Translations under genes and position numbers: made by a program
Part shown: positions 1 through 12,429 of the stretch, in pieces
How positions within the stretch are numbered: the stretch's first letter is position 1
Layout: the number at the start of each line of letters is the position of its first letter
From: Prorocentrum cordatum
Taxonomy: Eukaryota > Sar > Dinophyceae > Prorocentrales > Prorocentraceae
Direction of reading: 5' to 3'
Assembly: GCA_963575745.1 (NCBI GenBank)
Contig: CAUYUJ010016285.1
Coordinates: 222,515 to 286,514 of the forward strand
Length of the DNA stretch: 64,000 nt
Notes under the pieces: model-generated
Database searches by the model: none
Seen by the model: only the letters and a program-made list of their open reading frames with translations
What the model was told of the DNA's origin: nothing

Positions 1-2600
1 CTTGGAGGCCTCTTGGGCCGTCTTGGGCCATCCTCGTGCCATCTACGGCCGTCTGGGGTGGGCCCCTGGCCCGTCCGACGCCGTCGGAAGCCGTTTGGGG
101 GGCCTTTCTGGGCCGACTTGCGGCCCTCTTGGGGTGCTCCAGGGCCGTCTAGGAGGCCATCTTGAGCGTCTTAAAAGCCTCCTGGGCCGTCTTGGGGGCC
201 TCTTGGGGCCGTCTTGGGGGCCTCTTGGGCTGTTCTGGGGCCATCTTGGAGGCCTCTTGGGCGATCTTTGGGCGGTCAAGAGCCCGTCTCGGGCCGTCGG
301 AAGGCCGAAACGAAGCACATGTCAAAATCCTTCAAAAACCAAAGGAAAGTAAGTGGTTTTGGCCTTTTCGGGCCTTCCTGGAGGCCCTCTTGGAGGCCTC
401 TTGGGCGGCCGTCTTGGGCCAGCTTCGAGCCAACTTCGGCCATCTTGGTGGGCTCCTGGCCCGTCTGACGCCGTCGGAAGCCGTTAGGGGGGCCTTTCTG
501 AGCCGACTTCGGGCCCTCTTGGGGTGCTCCAGGGCCGTCTTAGAGGCCATCTTGGGCGTCTTGGGGGCCTTTTGGGTCGTCCTTGTGCCCTCTTGGGGGC
601 CTCGTGGGCAGTCCTGAGGCTATCTTGGAGGCCTCTTTGGCGCTGTGGGGGCGATCTTGGGGGCCTCTTGGGCCGTCATGGGTCGTCGGCAAGCCGAGAA
701 GAAGCGAATGCCAACATCCTTCAAATACCATAGGAAAATCAAGGGTTTTGGCCTCTTCGGGCCCTTCTGGAGGACCTCTTGGAGGCCTCTTGGGGCGTCT
801 TGGAGGCCTCTGGGGGACCTCTTGGGCCGTCTTGGGCTGTCTTGGACTCTCTTGGGCCGTCTGGGAGGCCGTCTTGGAGGCCATCTTGAACCATCCTGGA
901 GGCCATCTTGGGCCAACGTGGCCATCTTGGAGGCCATCTTGAGCCGTCATGGAGGATTTTTTTCCGGATTGAGGTCCTTCCCAGTACCCCGGCGGGACGG
1001 GCCGAAGCCCCAGGGGGAGTTATTCTGGAAAAAGACCCAAAACCAAAACCGTAATATTTCGGCACGCCAGGCACCCCTGCGATGAATCGACAGGGGGCGG
1101 CGGATCGAAGACGCCTACGGCGAATCACCGCCACCCCCTGCCTTTTTGGAAGCGCCTATGTGGCCGAACGTTGAGGCCAGACCTGCCAAGCTATCGGGCC
1201 ATGTGTTCCCCGAATCGATTTGGAAAGCCTTCGGGGAAACGTGGGCATCTTGAAGGTCATCTTGGCCGCCTGGAGGCCATTTTGACCCTTTCGGGCCTTC
1301 TTGGGGGACGTCTTGGAGGGCTCTTGGGTCGTCTTGGAGGCCATCTTGAGCGTCTTGGAGGCCTCTTGGGCCGTCTTGGGGGCCTCTTGGGGCCGTCTTG
1401 GGCCTCTTGGGCGATCTTTGGGGGCTCTTGGGCCGTCTCGGGCCGTCGGAAGGCAGAAAAAGAGCAAATGCTACAATCCTTCAAAACTCTAAGGGAAATC
1501 AATTATTTTGGCCTTTTCGGGCCTTCCTGGAGGCCCTCTTGGAGGCCTCTTGGGCCGTCTTGGGCCATCTTAGTGCCATCTTCGGCCGTCTGGGGTGGGC
1601 CCCTGGCCCGTCCAACGCCGTCGGAAGCCGTTTGGGGGGCCTTTCTGGGCCGACTTGCGGTGCGGCCCTCTTGGGGTGCTCCAGGGCCGTCTAGGAGGCC
1701 ATCTTGGGCGTCTTAAAAGCCTCCTGGGCCGTCTTGGGGGCCTCTTGGGGCTGTCTTGGGGGCCTCTTGGGCCGTTCTGGGGCCATCTTGGAGGCATCTT
1801 GCGCGATCTTTGGGCGATCTTTGGGGGCTCTTGGGCCGTATCGGGTCGTCGGAAGGCCGAAATGAAGCACATGTCAAAATCCTTCGAAAACCTATGGAAA
1901 ATAAATGGTTTTGGCCTTTTCGGGCCTTCCTGGAGGCCCTCTCGGAGGCCTCTTGAGCCGTCTTGGGCCAGCTTCGAGCCAACTTCGGCCATCTCGGTGG
2001 GCTCCTGGCCCGTCTGACGCCGTCGGAAGCCGTTTGGGGGGCCTTTCTGGGCCGACTTGCGGCCCTCTTGGGGTGCTCCAGGGCCGTCTTAGAGGCCATC
2101 TTGGGTCCTGATGCCATCTTGGAGGCCTGGGGGCGATCTTGGGGGCCTCTTGGGCCGTCTTGGGTCGTCGGCAAGCCGAGAAGAAGCGAATGCCCAAATC
2201 CTTCAAAAACCTAAGGATAATCAATGATTTTGGCCTCTTCGGGCCCTCCTGGAGGACCTCTTGGAGGCCTCTTGGGCTGTCTTGGAGGCCTCTTGGGGGC
2301 CTCTTGGGCCGTCTTGGGCCGTCTTGGAGGCATCTTGGGGCCATCTTAGCCGTCTTGGAGGCCATCTCGGGCCGTCTTGGAGCCGTCTGGAGCAGGAAAA
2401 ACGCTTTGCAACCCCCTCTGGGCAATCCTCCCGGCACCCCTGCGGGACGGGCCGAAGCCCAAGGGGGATTTCTTTTGGAAGAAGAACCAAAATCCAAAAC
2501 CGTAGTAATTCGGCACGCCAGGCACCCCTGCGATGAATCGACAGGGAGCGGCGGATCGAATGGCCTTCGGCCAATCCCGCCACCGTGCCTGGGTTATGGG
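1..2600. repeat. GC-rich CTTGGGCCGT-type degenerate repeat with higher-order units
   Basis: The stretch is built from imperfect short motifs of the type GGCCGTCTTGGAGGCCTCTT. A longer landmark, a conserved block beginning GTCGGAAGGCCGAA and running on through CTTCAAAA to GGCCTTTTCGGGCC, recurs near 295, 685, 1440, 1850 and 2165. A second landmark (GGCACGCCAGGCACCCCTGC) lies at 1061 and 2512, giving a higher-order period of about 1451 bp. Open frames on both strands here are consequences of the GC-rich periodicity and have no recognisable domain, so I call no gene. Confidence 0.85.
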
Positions 2601-3310
2601 TCTGAGGTCTCTTGGATGTTAGATGAGATCTCGTCGAGGCCTCTCGGGGGCCTGCTGGAGGCAGTTTTGCTGCTTCGGCGATGCTGTTTTGGGGGCCCCG
2701 TGGGGGCCTCTTGGGGGCCTCTTGGTGGCCTCTTGGGGCCTCTTTGGTGCCTCTGGGGGCGGAAGGCTCGGATTTTCAGTTCGTGTTCCCCCCTCTGGGG
2801 CCCCTCTCTGGGCCGTTTTGGGGACCTTTCGGCCCGTCTTGGGGCCCCTCTTGGACTGGCTTGGGGTCCTCTTGGGGGCCTCTTGGGGTCTCTGGGGCCG
2901 TCTTGGGGCGGTCTGGGGGGCCTTTGGAGGGCATCTTGGAGCGTCGGAAGCTCGACACGTGGATAACCTCAAAAACATAGAAGCATGTCAGGACAAGGAA
3001 TGATCTTGACCTCCCGGGGCCCTCTTGGGAAAGCTCTCGGAGGCCTCTTGGGACGTCTCGGATACTCTCTCGGCCGACAGGAGGCTTGCTGGGGCGCCTT
3101 GGACCGATTGTTCAGCAATCGGGGGCCCTCTTGGGACCGTCTCGGGGCCCTCTTGGGACCGCCTCGGCCCGTCTTGGGGCCCTGCAGCGTCGTGCGACAA
3201 GCCGCGACGGGGCCCATGGGGGCACGTCGGGAGCCTGGAAGATTGGCGAGGTGGGGATTCCGGCCCCCTGGGAAGAAGCCTCCGGATGGAGGATTGAGGC
3301 TTACAGTCAA
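2601..3310. repeat. Diverged continuation of the CTTGGG repeat family
   Basis: GGGGCCTCTTGGGG-type motifs continue with more divergence to about 3200. The spacing is no longer regular and no long landmark recurs. I see no coding signature in it. Confidence 0.6.
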
Positions 3311-3329
3311 CCATGATAGTAGGGATGGG

Positions 3330-3500
3330 GCAACTTTCCCCCTCGGTATTCGGCATCCTTCGGTATTCGGCTACCCTTGCATCCTTGCCCCTTCGGTATT
3401 CGTCATCCTTCGGCATTCTGCTGCGCTCCGCACGGAAAACGTCAACTTGGCGTTCCAAGGCCCTTGCATCCTTACCGCGCATCCTTACTATCCTGGTCGA
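3330..3500 (+). repeat. Short CTTCGGTATTCGGCATC interspersed repeat
   Basis: Variants of CCTTCGGTATTCGGCATC occur about four times between 3340 and 3420, followed by CATCCTTACCGCGCATCCTT. Copies are imperfect and spacing is irregular. No gene is visible. Confidence 0.55.
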
Positions 3501-4780
3501 GTGTAAGGGATTCGTCCAAGGACCTGCCGACTCCAGCTCGTGCCTCGAGGGCGCGGGGAGGGCCCTCCTCCTGCTGCAGCGTGTGGTCCATTCGCCGGGC
3601 GCCCCGGCTTGATCAAGCTGGCCGCTCCACGCGGAGCTCGCTTGATCGGCCAGCCTCTCCCTCTCCTCCTCCTCCCGTCCCCCTCCCTTCGGGTGTTGCT
3701 AGAGAAGTGCCCCTGGCCCAAGGTGCCCCCAGCTTTTCGCTCCATTTTGGAGCCCCTGGGGCCCTCTGGGCCTCGTGAGGGGTGCCCTGGAGGCCGCCTG
3801 TGCCACCCCGAGAATCCCGGGGGCACCTTGGGTCAGGGGTACTTCTGGCAGCACCCCCTCCCTGCTCCAGTCGCTCTCTCTCTCTCTCTCTCTCTCTCTC
3901 CCGCTCTCGCCCAGCTTCGAGTTGCGGGTGCTTTGCGTCTCGAGCTGGCGGTCGCTCCACCCGCTCCTGGCGGCCGGCTCGAGCCGGCGGTCCTCGCGCC
4001 GAGCCCGGCGCCCGTGCCGTGCTGTCTTGCCGGCATCGCCGACCCGGCCGTCCGGGTGGTCGTGGCGGTTCCTCTCGTAGATTCGGCAGCCCCTGGTCCG
4101 CCCTGCAAAGGAGTGTTACCTCTTGAGTCCGACGCGGCTCTGACGCGCAGAGTCGACCCGGAAGCGTTCCGCGGCGGCTCAGTTTTCCCCAGGGTGTCGG
4201 ATGGAGCCGCCTCAGAGTCCTGAGTGTCGTTGTGATGCCAGTGCCGGTGCAGCAAGTTGTGCACATGGCTTCTCTCAGTCCACCAGCTGACGGTTTTTCG
4301 TCTTTTGACAGGGCCTAATGGTCTCAGCAGCTGCTGCTCCTTGCTCCCGCAGGAAAAACGCTTCATGCGTCCATCATGATGCCAGCCCTTCAAGGGGAAA
4401 CTGCATGAAAAGGGAGGGCCGGTGGTCCCTCGTCCAGATGTCCCGCCCAAGGAGTTCGAGCGCGCAACTTCTATCCCGAGGCACTTCGGCTTTCTGGGAC
4501 ACGTATCGAGCGGGAGAGTTATTACGGCAGGGAGGTGCCGAGCGTGAGGTTTGTTGCTCTGCGGTGGCCGGTACATTCGGCGCGGACGCGTGAGCGCCAC
4601 GCCCTCAACAAGGAGCCAGGAGAAGTGGGGTGGGAGCGCTGGTATTGTGGGAGGGCCCCAGTTTTCGGCGGCTCGCAGGGGCGCCACTCCTTAGCAATAG
4701 GCGATGGGGTGTCGAGCTGGAGCGTTGAAGTCTGATTTCTACACGCATTTGTTTGTTGAATCCCCCTGCCCAGTGCGCTT
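3500..4780. other. Unassigned GC-rich segment with a (CT)n microsatellite
   Basis: The only clear structure is a (CT)n run at about 3869-3901. A 284-residue frame on the minus strand (3833-4687) is open but rich in Arg, Pro and Gly and its middle is the antisense of the CT run. I recognise no domain in it and see no start context or splice sites, so I do not call it a gene. Retroelement relics cannot be excluded. Confidence 0.4.
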
Positions 4781-5475
4781 CGTGGCCCTGAGGGTGCGAA
4801 CCCAATCTAGCTTACAAGGGGTCGTGGCCCTCGGAGCGCGAGTCCAGCGTGCTGCGCGAGGAGTCACGGCCTCGGGCGCGCGGCCGCAGCGTGATTCACG
4901 AGCTTCAGGTCCAGCGCTTGACTTTTAGGAACCGGCGGGGGGGCCCAAACGCGCGCCCCGAACGCAGATCCCAGTACTTTTAAAAAGTAGTGGTCTCTGC
5001 TCCGGTGATGGGGGGGGTGCCCTTTTGGGGTAACCTCCGCGCCGTGTTTCGTGACCCCGGGAGCGCGGACGCAACCTAGTTTGTGAGGGATCGTGGCCTT
5101 TAGGAGCGCGGAAGCAGCACCATTCACGGGGGAACGTGGCCTTGGGAGCGCGAACGCGGCATCATGTACGAGGGATCGTGGCCCTCGGAGCGCGAACCCA
5201 GTGTAATTTGCGCTGGATCGTGGCCCCGCGAGCGCGAACCCAACGTGTCTTATTATGGATCGTGGCTCTGGGACCGCGAGCCCAGCTTCATCTAGGCTGG
5301 ATATCGCGGCCCTGGGGGCGCGGGCACGTGGCCCTGGGAGCGCAGATGCACAGCGCAGCTCCTGAGACATCGCGGCCCTCGTGGCGCGGACGCAGCGCAA
5401 TTTGCGCGGGGCCGTGTGGCCCTGGGAGCGTGCACCCCGCATCATTTACGAAGTTTCGTGGTCCTGGGAGCACGA
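4780..5475 (+). repeat. ~42-bp satellite, cluster 1
   Basis: Repeats of a unit close to ATTTACGAGGGATCGTGG followed by CCCTGGGAGCGCGGACGCAG run through this interval, with unit length about 42-45 bp and heavy point divergence. Around 4900-5060 the array is interrupted by a spacer with GGTCCAGCGC and a G-rich tract. Related spacers flank other clusters of the satellite near 18590 and 48105. Confidence 0.85.
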
Positions 5476-5694
5476 CTCCAGACCCGTAGCCGTTCTGGCT
5501 CCAGGTTTGGGCTGTCCCCGGCCGTGAAACGAATGCCGCTAGTCCGCGGTTTGCTTCCGAGTTTACGCTCGGCCTGTCTGCCTAGGCTGCGAGTTTCTTT
5601 CCGAGTCCGTTCGGGCTCGCACTTCCGACGGTTTCACACTGTGTCGATGGGATTGCACAATGGTGGCAGCAGAGACGACCGACGCCAGAGGTGA

Positions 5695-6745
5695 ATGTGC
5701 AGGTGTTGTGTCCACAAGCCTTCTGGCTTGCCGTGGATCAATGGGGCTGAGAAGTTGGAGTGCGCCAGGTGCAAGACGTGCAAGGCTGCAGCGCTCAAGG
5801 GAAACGTGCAGCAAAAGGCGCCGTCGATCTCTGCGAAGCAGCAGAACGGGGGCGCGTCGAGTCAGGCTACGGAGGTGGAGATGATCACCAAGCGAATGGA
5901 ATCGCGCACGCAGCAAATGCAGGCTGCATCCGACACGGAGCGCGAGGCCTGGAAGCGCAGCTCTGCCCAGGCCAAGCAGGCCAGGGCAACGGAGGTCGTT
6001 GATGAAGGCTGCTCCCAAGCGGGGGCGAAGAAGCAGAGGCTCGCTGAGATCGACCGCGTTCTCGAGTGCACCAAGGATGATGCTTCGGAGAGTGCCCAGG
6101 CCTATCGTGCGGCGTTGCAGAAGGAGCACGCTGGCATCCTTGCGGAACTGCGCGGTGCGCAGCCAGTTTCGGCGCAGCTCAATGGCCTCAACGAGAAGCT
6201 GGGGCGGGCCGAGGCGCGCATCGAGAAGGCCGAGGCTGCGGTCGCGGCCAAGACGAAGCAGATCGCGGCGTTCAGGCCGAGATCGGTAATGATAATATGC
6301 AGCTCGACCAGCATCGCAAGGATGTGCTCGAGGTGGAGCAGACCATGCGGGAGGTGGGGTCTATCAGTGCCAACCCGCCTTCGAAAAAGGACGGGGGGCA
6401 GCGCGCAACTGTACGATGCGGAGATCGCCCTCGCGGACTTGGAGGAGATCGTGTGAGTTGCAAGAGGTGGCGAGCTGGTCGAGTCCTTGCCAAAGGTGCC
6501 CCATGGCAGGCCCACCGAGATGGTGGCGAAGAAGGCCCGCATTGCAGAGCCTGAAGGGAGCGAAGCAGACGCAGCTGCAGCCCCGCCAGACAGACCCGAG
6601 GCCACCAAGCCGCTGGAGGCTGTCAAGGATTTCATCCTGGCGGCTGGCCACAAGGTCCCCGAGGCTGAAGACAAAGCGCGACTCCTGGCCAAGCAGATCA
6701 GGCAAGGTATCAGGGCCCTTTCTCGGTTCTAAGGGTTGGATGTCC
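5695..6745 (+). pseudogene. LINE-A ORF1-like region: Cys-rich segment and coiled coil
   Basis: The first frame (5695-6456) opens with CxCC and later CARCKTC, which could be a degenerate zinc-binding motif. It then runs into about 170 residues rich in Ala, Glu, Lys, Arg and Gln with heptad-like spacing, as expected for a coiled coil. The same type of sequence continues in other frames at 6297-6360 and 6487-6732, so at least two frameshifts break it. By position upstream of an endonuclease and by composition it resembles the N-terminal or ORF1 portion of dinoflagellate LINEs, which would bind RNA or multimerise. That role is inferred from context, not from a diagnostic motif. A TGA lies directly before the first ATG. 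Confidence 0.5.
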
Positions 6746-6964
6746 TTGCGGGCTGTGTTGGCATCGATCCAGATCATGACGATGGTGTCTGTTGCGTCTG
6801 CAGGTGGCGTTGCCGGAGAAGAGGTCGCGTTGCGTGCTGGTGCGGTTCCTTTTCCCCCGAGAACGATGCTGGATGAGGGCGAGGTCGACCCGGTCGTGCT
6901 CCTGGACTGGGGGGCGGGCGACGAACTAGGAGCGGATCTTGTTTCGAGCCGCGATGCAGCATTG

Positions 6965-7310
6965 GTGTCCCCGGATGGCCAGGGGTGTGTCTCCCCTGGG
7001 CTGGGGGCAGCGGCAGGTCGGACGGCTCGGGCGCCTGCCTCCCCAGATGGCCGGGGGCGCTCTTCCCCTGGGCTGGGGGTTGCTGCTGGTCGTATGGCGA
7101 TGTCGGCTACCTCCCCCGATTGCCAGGGATGCGTGTCCCTTGGGCTGGGGACAGCGGCGCGTCGGAGGGCGATTCCGGCTACTTCCTCAGATGGCCAGGG
7201 ATGTCCCCCCCTGGGCTGAGGACATCGTCACGGCTGTTGGTGACGTCGTCTACCTCCCCAGATGGCCAGGGACGTGCCTCCCCTGGGCTGGGGACATCGG
7301 CAAGTCAGAG
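6965..7310 (+). repeat. 72-bp tandem repeat, in frame (24 aa), inside LINE-A
   Basis: Five units start near 6971, 7043, 7115, 7187 and 7258, spaced 72, 72, 72 and 71 bp. In one frame each unit encodes a variant of SPDGQGCVSPGLG followed by a short Ala/Arg-rich stretch. The first four units keep frame; the 71-bp spacing then shifts it. It lies in the linker between the coiled coil and the endonuclease. Confidence 0.85.
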
Positions 7311-8040
7311 TGCGTCCTCGTCTGCTGTTAGAGCGCAAAGCCCAGGTGTGCCATCGCGGCTACGAGGCTCCGTGCGACGGGCGTTTGGACGCCAAGACCT
7401 GGTGTGCCATCGCAGCTACCAGGCAATGGGTCGCCACGTGGGCCAGGGTGCCTAGCAGCTGCTCGTGCGCCTGGCGAGGCGGTGGAGGACGCGGCAGATG
7501 CGGGGCTCGTGGGCCCTCCGAGTGCCGCGGGCGTCCGTTCGAGGGCTGCCGTCGGCGCTGCCGTCGGCAGCGCCGCGGGCCCCAGTTCAGGGGTTGCTGT
7601 CGGCGCGAGGAGCGGGAATCGCGTCGCTGCCTGCGCGGCAGCGTGGGCGGGATCCGACTGCCGCGGGTTGGGGGGTGGGGTGGTAGGGGAAGAGCTCGGC
7701 GAGTACCCTAAGGCCGCCCCCCCAGGTGTTGTCGCTGACTGCCGCGAGGGGCGGCGCGTTTGCCGGGGGGGGGGGGGGGGGGGGGGGTATGGGGGCAGCT
7801 CTCCGAGCGCCCCAGGGTTCCCCCCCCCGAGGACGGCACAGCCGCACGGCTGTTCCATGTGTGACTCGCCAGGTGCCGTTGCCCGCGACAGGAGGAGGCT
7901 CCGACATAGTGGGGCTCCACCTGCTGGCATGTTCACGGGGTGCTTTGCCGCGGTCAACTCTACCTCTCATGGGCCCTTGTGATTGCATGGGTGGCATGCC
8001 TGGGCGCGCCACCGTTGCGGTGCAAGAGCACCGTGCCACG
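7311..8040 (+). other. LINE-A linker with a 23-nt poly-G run
   Basis: Between the 72-bp repeat and the endonuclease there is GC-rich sequence with no identifiable domain. It holds an uninterrupted G run at 7765-7787, a likely G-quadruplex site and a likely sequencing problem. The N-terminal half of the endonuclease should lie here but I cannot trace it in one frame. Confidence 0.5.
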
Positions 8041-8952
8041 GAGGGCAAGCCTTGACCGAGTGCAGTCCAGGCTCCGCGACGTTGGATATCATGGCATCTG
8101 GGCGCCTGTTGCCCCCCCAGCAATGGGTCAGGCACGTCCGCGGGGGTCGCGGTGCTCGCTAAGAACCGTATTTCGCTCGCGTGGCCGCCAGCCACAGCAT
8201 CGCCAGTGCTCCAAGAGGGGAGGCTGGTGGCTGCTCGCGCGCACTGGGGGGTGAAGAGGGGCATTGTGTTCATCTCAGCCGACCCTCGGCCTAGCGATTG
8301 GCGCAGCGCGGCGGGCGAGGAGACGCTGAGCACGTTGCTGCAGTATGTTCATGTGCTCAACTGCCTGTGCATGTATTGTGTCGTGTTGGGAGGTTTCAAC
8401 ATGGTGGTCGATGAGCTGGGCTGCAACTGGATCCATGCGTTGGGTGGCGTCGCGATGGCGACCGCAGCCGCCGCGCGCCGTCAGGGTGAGAGAGGGTCGG
8501 TGATCGACTGCGCTCTGGTGGCGGCCAATCTGTTTACCAAAGTCAGGCGACCCGTAGTGGGCGAGGCAGCGCTTACTTCGCCACGCAGGCCAGTGCTCTA
8601 TCAGCTGCAGGTGGTGGACGTTCCCATGTGGTGCAGGGTACCCGACGAGCTGGCCCCGATCGCAGCGAATCCGCCTGTCGATTGCGCTGGGCCCCCCAGA
8701 GACAGGGAGAGAGTGGTGCACCTCATCGACGCTGCCTCGACTCAGGCGGGCCCCCGGGTAGACGGGGGTGCGGTGCTGCTGGAGGTGGGGTATGAGCTGC
8801 TCGACCGATGGGGCGTGACTGACAGAGATCGGGCGAAACGTAGCGGCCGGGGAGGAGCTAGCTGTACCGAGTGGGTGGTTCGCAAGTGGAAGCCGCCGCG
8901 CAAAAAGGTTGCAGCCGAGCAAGCGGGCGCGTGCGTGGGGCGCGGCGGCTAA
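8040..8952 (+). pseudogene. LINE-A APE-type endonuclease (C-terminal half)
   Basis: The frame at 8152-8952 (266 aa), with its upstream in-frame extension, reads AGVAVLAKNR and then VKRGIVFISADPRPSDWR. These match the core strands of exonuclease-endonuclease-phosphatase domains in dinoflagellate LINEs. The signature that should read GDFN appears as GGFN near 8395, so a conserved catalytic Asp is replaced by Gly. A downstream RGSVIDCALV fits the strand carrying another conserved Asp. In a working element this domain nicks target DNA to prime reverse transcription. Here it is incomplete at its N-terminus and probably inactive. Confidence 0.65.
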
Positions 8953-9102
8953 GTGAGCGGAGCACCTCGGCGCCGCGCGCTCGCTCATGGCCATTGAGAT
9001 CCAGAGGCTGCAGGCTGCCAGTGCGATGTGCGCCCCAAGCGACCACCAGTTTGACGACATTCTGGGCTTCTTCATGGAAGTATTGGCTTTCACGGGCGGC
9101 TT

Positions 9103-10461
9103 GTGGGCAATGCTGTAGTGCTCAAGACGTTATCTGAATGGGTTGGCGCCTTCTTCCGTCGTGGGTTCAAGGTGTTCACGGCGGGCGACTTCCAGGCCAC
9201 GGTTGAGGCCGTCCTAAAAGAAGCGCAGCACCAACTACGACACTATCCATATGCCAGGAACGCAAAATTCAAGGAATGGGCGCATCAAGCGTATATCAGA
9301 GGCGGATCGGGGCAAGCCCATCGGGACACCAAGGTCGCAGGATTGCAGGAGGTGATAGGTGCAGCTGTATGCCGAGAAGCCCATGCACTAGCCGAGCGAG
9401 AGCTGTCCAGATGGAATGGGGTGTGGATCTGCCATGGCTTTGAGCCGCTCGAGGTGCCAGGGGGTGCTCAGAGGTGGGGGCCGCTGCCTCCGCTGGCTGG
9501 GCCTCAGCTGCGCCGTGTCTGCGCCGCGTTCTCGAAGAGTGCGGCCGCAGGTCCGTCACGGATTGCGCTGGGGGCGTTGCAGCAGCTGTCTGATGAGGGT
9601 CTGGACGCGCTGGCAGCTCTTTACAATCGTTGCGAGGTGCTACTGAGGTGGCCTGACGAGCGTATCGTCAACGAGCTGGTGCGGCTGCCGAAGGCAGAAA
9701 GCGGGCATCGGCCCATCGCGCTGGTGCAGACGCTGGTGCGGCTGTGGGCCAAGGTGAGGTCACCTATATCAAAGGCGTAGCTCAGAGGCGCAGACATACC
9801 TGACATTCGGGGCTGCGGTGGCCCTGGCATGTCCTCCAGCCATGCTGCTTTTTCCCACAAGCTGGAGTCGGAAGTGGCGCAGTTGCTTGGAGAGAAGGCG
9901 GTCACCGCGGTCCTTGATGCATGCAAATGCTTCGAGTGCTTGGATCGTCGCGCCTTGCTATCCGAGGGCCGTGCATGTGGGTGCCCGACGAGATTGCGAT
10001 GGATGTTGCTGCAGTGCCACCGGCAGCCGAGAGTGGCCAAATCATTTGATTCCTGGTTGACGCAGTTTGCCGCGACTCAAGGGATGCTGGCGGGCTGCTC
10101 GCACTCCACGATGATGCTGACGCTACTGGCTTGCCGCATCGCGAGACGGTTGCGTGCCCTGCGCGTGGCGCCGAGGGCTCTCGTTGATGACCTGGCGCTG
10201 CAGTGGGCGGGCGTGGGCACGACCATGGTGTTTCAGTTCTTTCTTGCAGTCGAGGCTTTCATCCTGCAGGCAGGGCAGCTTGGCCTGACCCTGCAGATGG
10301 ACAGGCCCAGCGAAGTGGCAGCCTGCCCGCAGGCCGCGCGCGTGGCGCGCAGGTCTGCGGCCGCCATCGGTCCAGTAAGTCCTGTACCAGGGATCTTAGC
10401 CATGAGCTGCGCGGCGCTGATCAAAGGCGCCGCCGGGCTCGAGCCAGGATGCGCAAGTTGA
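9103..10461 (+). pseudogene. LINE-A reverse transcriptase
   Basis: Two frames together cover the domain. The first (9103-9780, 225 aa) holds the fingers: a SKSAAAGPSRIALGAL segment, then LVRLPKAESGHRPIAL, which is RT motif 1. The second (9829-10461, 210 aa) has motif A as VLDACKCFECLDRRAL (near 9915), motif B as TQGMLAGCSHSTMM (near 10075) and motif C as ALVDDLALQW (near 10176), so the catalytic Asp pair is kept. A frameshift with stop lies between 9780 and 9829 and the 5' end is not joined to the endonuclease. The enzyme would copy element RNA at nicked chromosomal DNA. Motif order and spacing make the assignment firm; activity is excluded by the broken frame. Confidence 0.85.
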
Positions 10462-11156
10462 AGGAACGAGTTGTTCGAGCGAAGGCGTTCCGAAGTGCTG
10501 TTTGGAGCAAGGCGTCTGTCATTTGGCATTCGGGGTTGTTGAGTTCGGCCAGCCATTTCGCCGCGGATAGCGGGGCCCCAGACAAAGTCCTCAGGACGTT
10601 GCGTCGCGCCGCTGGGGCTCTCGCGAGGGCTGCGGCAGGCTCCTCTGGGCCCACTGCGTACTTGGTGGCCCAGAGAGACCCTTGGTATGGCCAGATTTTT
10701 GATGCCACTTTGTGCCCAGCCATAACATACTCCCAAGCCATCTGGGATGCGACTGTATCTCTTGGCAGGTTGGAGCGGGCCTGCAGGGCCCTCGCTCTAA
10801 ACTGTGACAGGTGCCGCGCTGGTTGGGCCCGCGCTAGCGGCCCGATGGCGGTGGTCTGGGTCTCTCTTCGGCGCGTTGACTGGGCTGTGAGATCATCAGT
10901 GCTCCTTGTCGATGGCTCAGGCGAGTGTTTTCCGTGCTTTTGGTGCCCCCCGCTTACGTGCGGGAGAGGCTCGGGGCCAGCATCGAGAGGTGGCAGGCCA
11001 CGAGGCTCCTCGATCGCCACGCGAATCTGCCTCGGCATGGGGTGGTCTGGACGCGGGCCGTGCGGTGCTGTGGCGGGGGTGGGGTGGGGTCAAGCTAGCC
11101 AGCTCGGGCGAGTCAAGCATGGCATGCCCATTCCCACCCGCCCTCCCACAACATAA
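10440..11156 (+). pseudogene. LINE-A RT thumb / connection region
   Basis: A +1-shifted frame continues from the palm. It contains a basic helix (RKLKERVVRAKAFRSAVW) and LRTLRRAAGALARAAAG, then a Trp-rich stretch. Such segments follow the palm in dinoflagellate LINEs before the Cys/His knuckle. Sequence quality falls off after about 11000, where the frame runs into a tandem repeat. No catalytic motif is expected here. Confidence 0.55.
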
Positions 11157-11385
11157 GAAACAGTGGTGGCACAACTGGGGGCTGCGTGGGCATTTCAGTG
11201 CGAGTGGGGGATACCCCAGGACACCGCATTGACGTCCGCGCGGGATGTGCGCCGCGTCCCATTACCGCCACGCATTTCGCATCGTCGACGACAAGACTGG
11301 CCATGTTGAAAGGAACAACGGACACGTTCCGCCCTCCCACAACATAAGAAACAATGCTGGCGCAACCGGATGCTGGCGCGTAGTG
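11120..11385 (+). repeat. Duplicated CCTCCCACAACATAAGAAACA block and partial 146-bp unit
   Basis: The string CCCTCCCACAACATAAGAAACA occurs near 11142 and again near 11333. Between them, at about 11243-11320, lies one copy of the GATGTGCGCCGCGTCCCATT unit that is repeated at 12440-12905 on the other side of the (TAG)n array. Confidence 0.75.
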
Positions 11386-12418
<1,033 letters not shown>

Positions 12419-12429
12419 TATGTATTGTT

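Noticed and set aside
1-3300. Many overlapping frames rich in LGGLLG or PRRPKRPP
   Set aside because: Both strands and all frames give similar low-complexity peptides from the CTTGGG repeat.
3833-4687. 284-codon minus-strand frame as a gene
   Set aside because: It runs through the (CT)n microsatellite as Arg-Glu repeats, has no recognisable domain, and open frames of this length are common in such GC-rich DNA.
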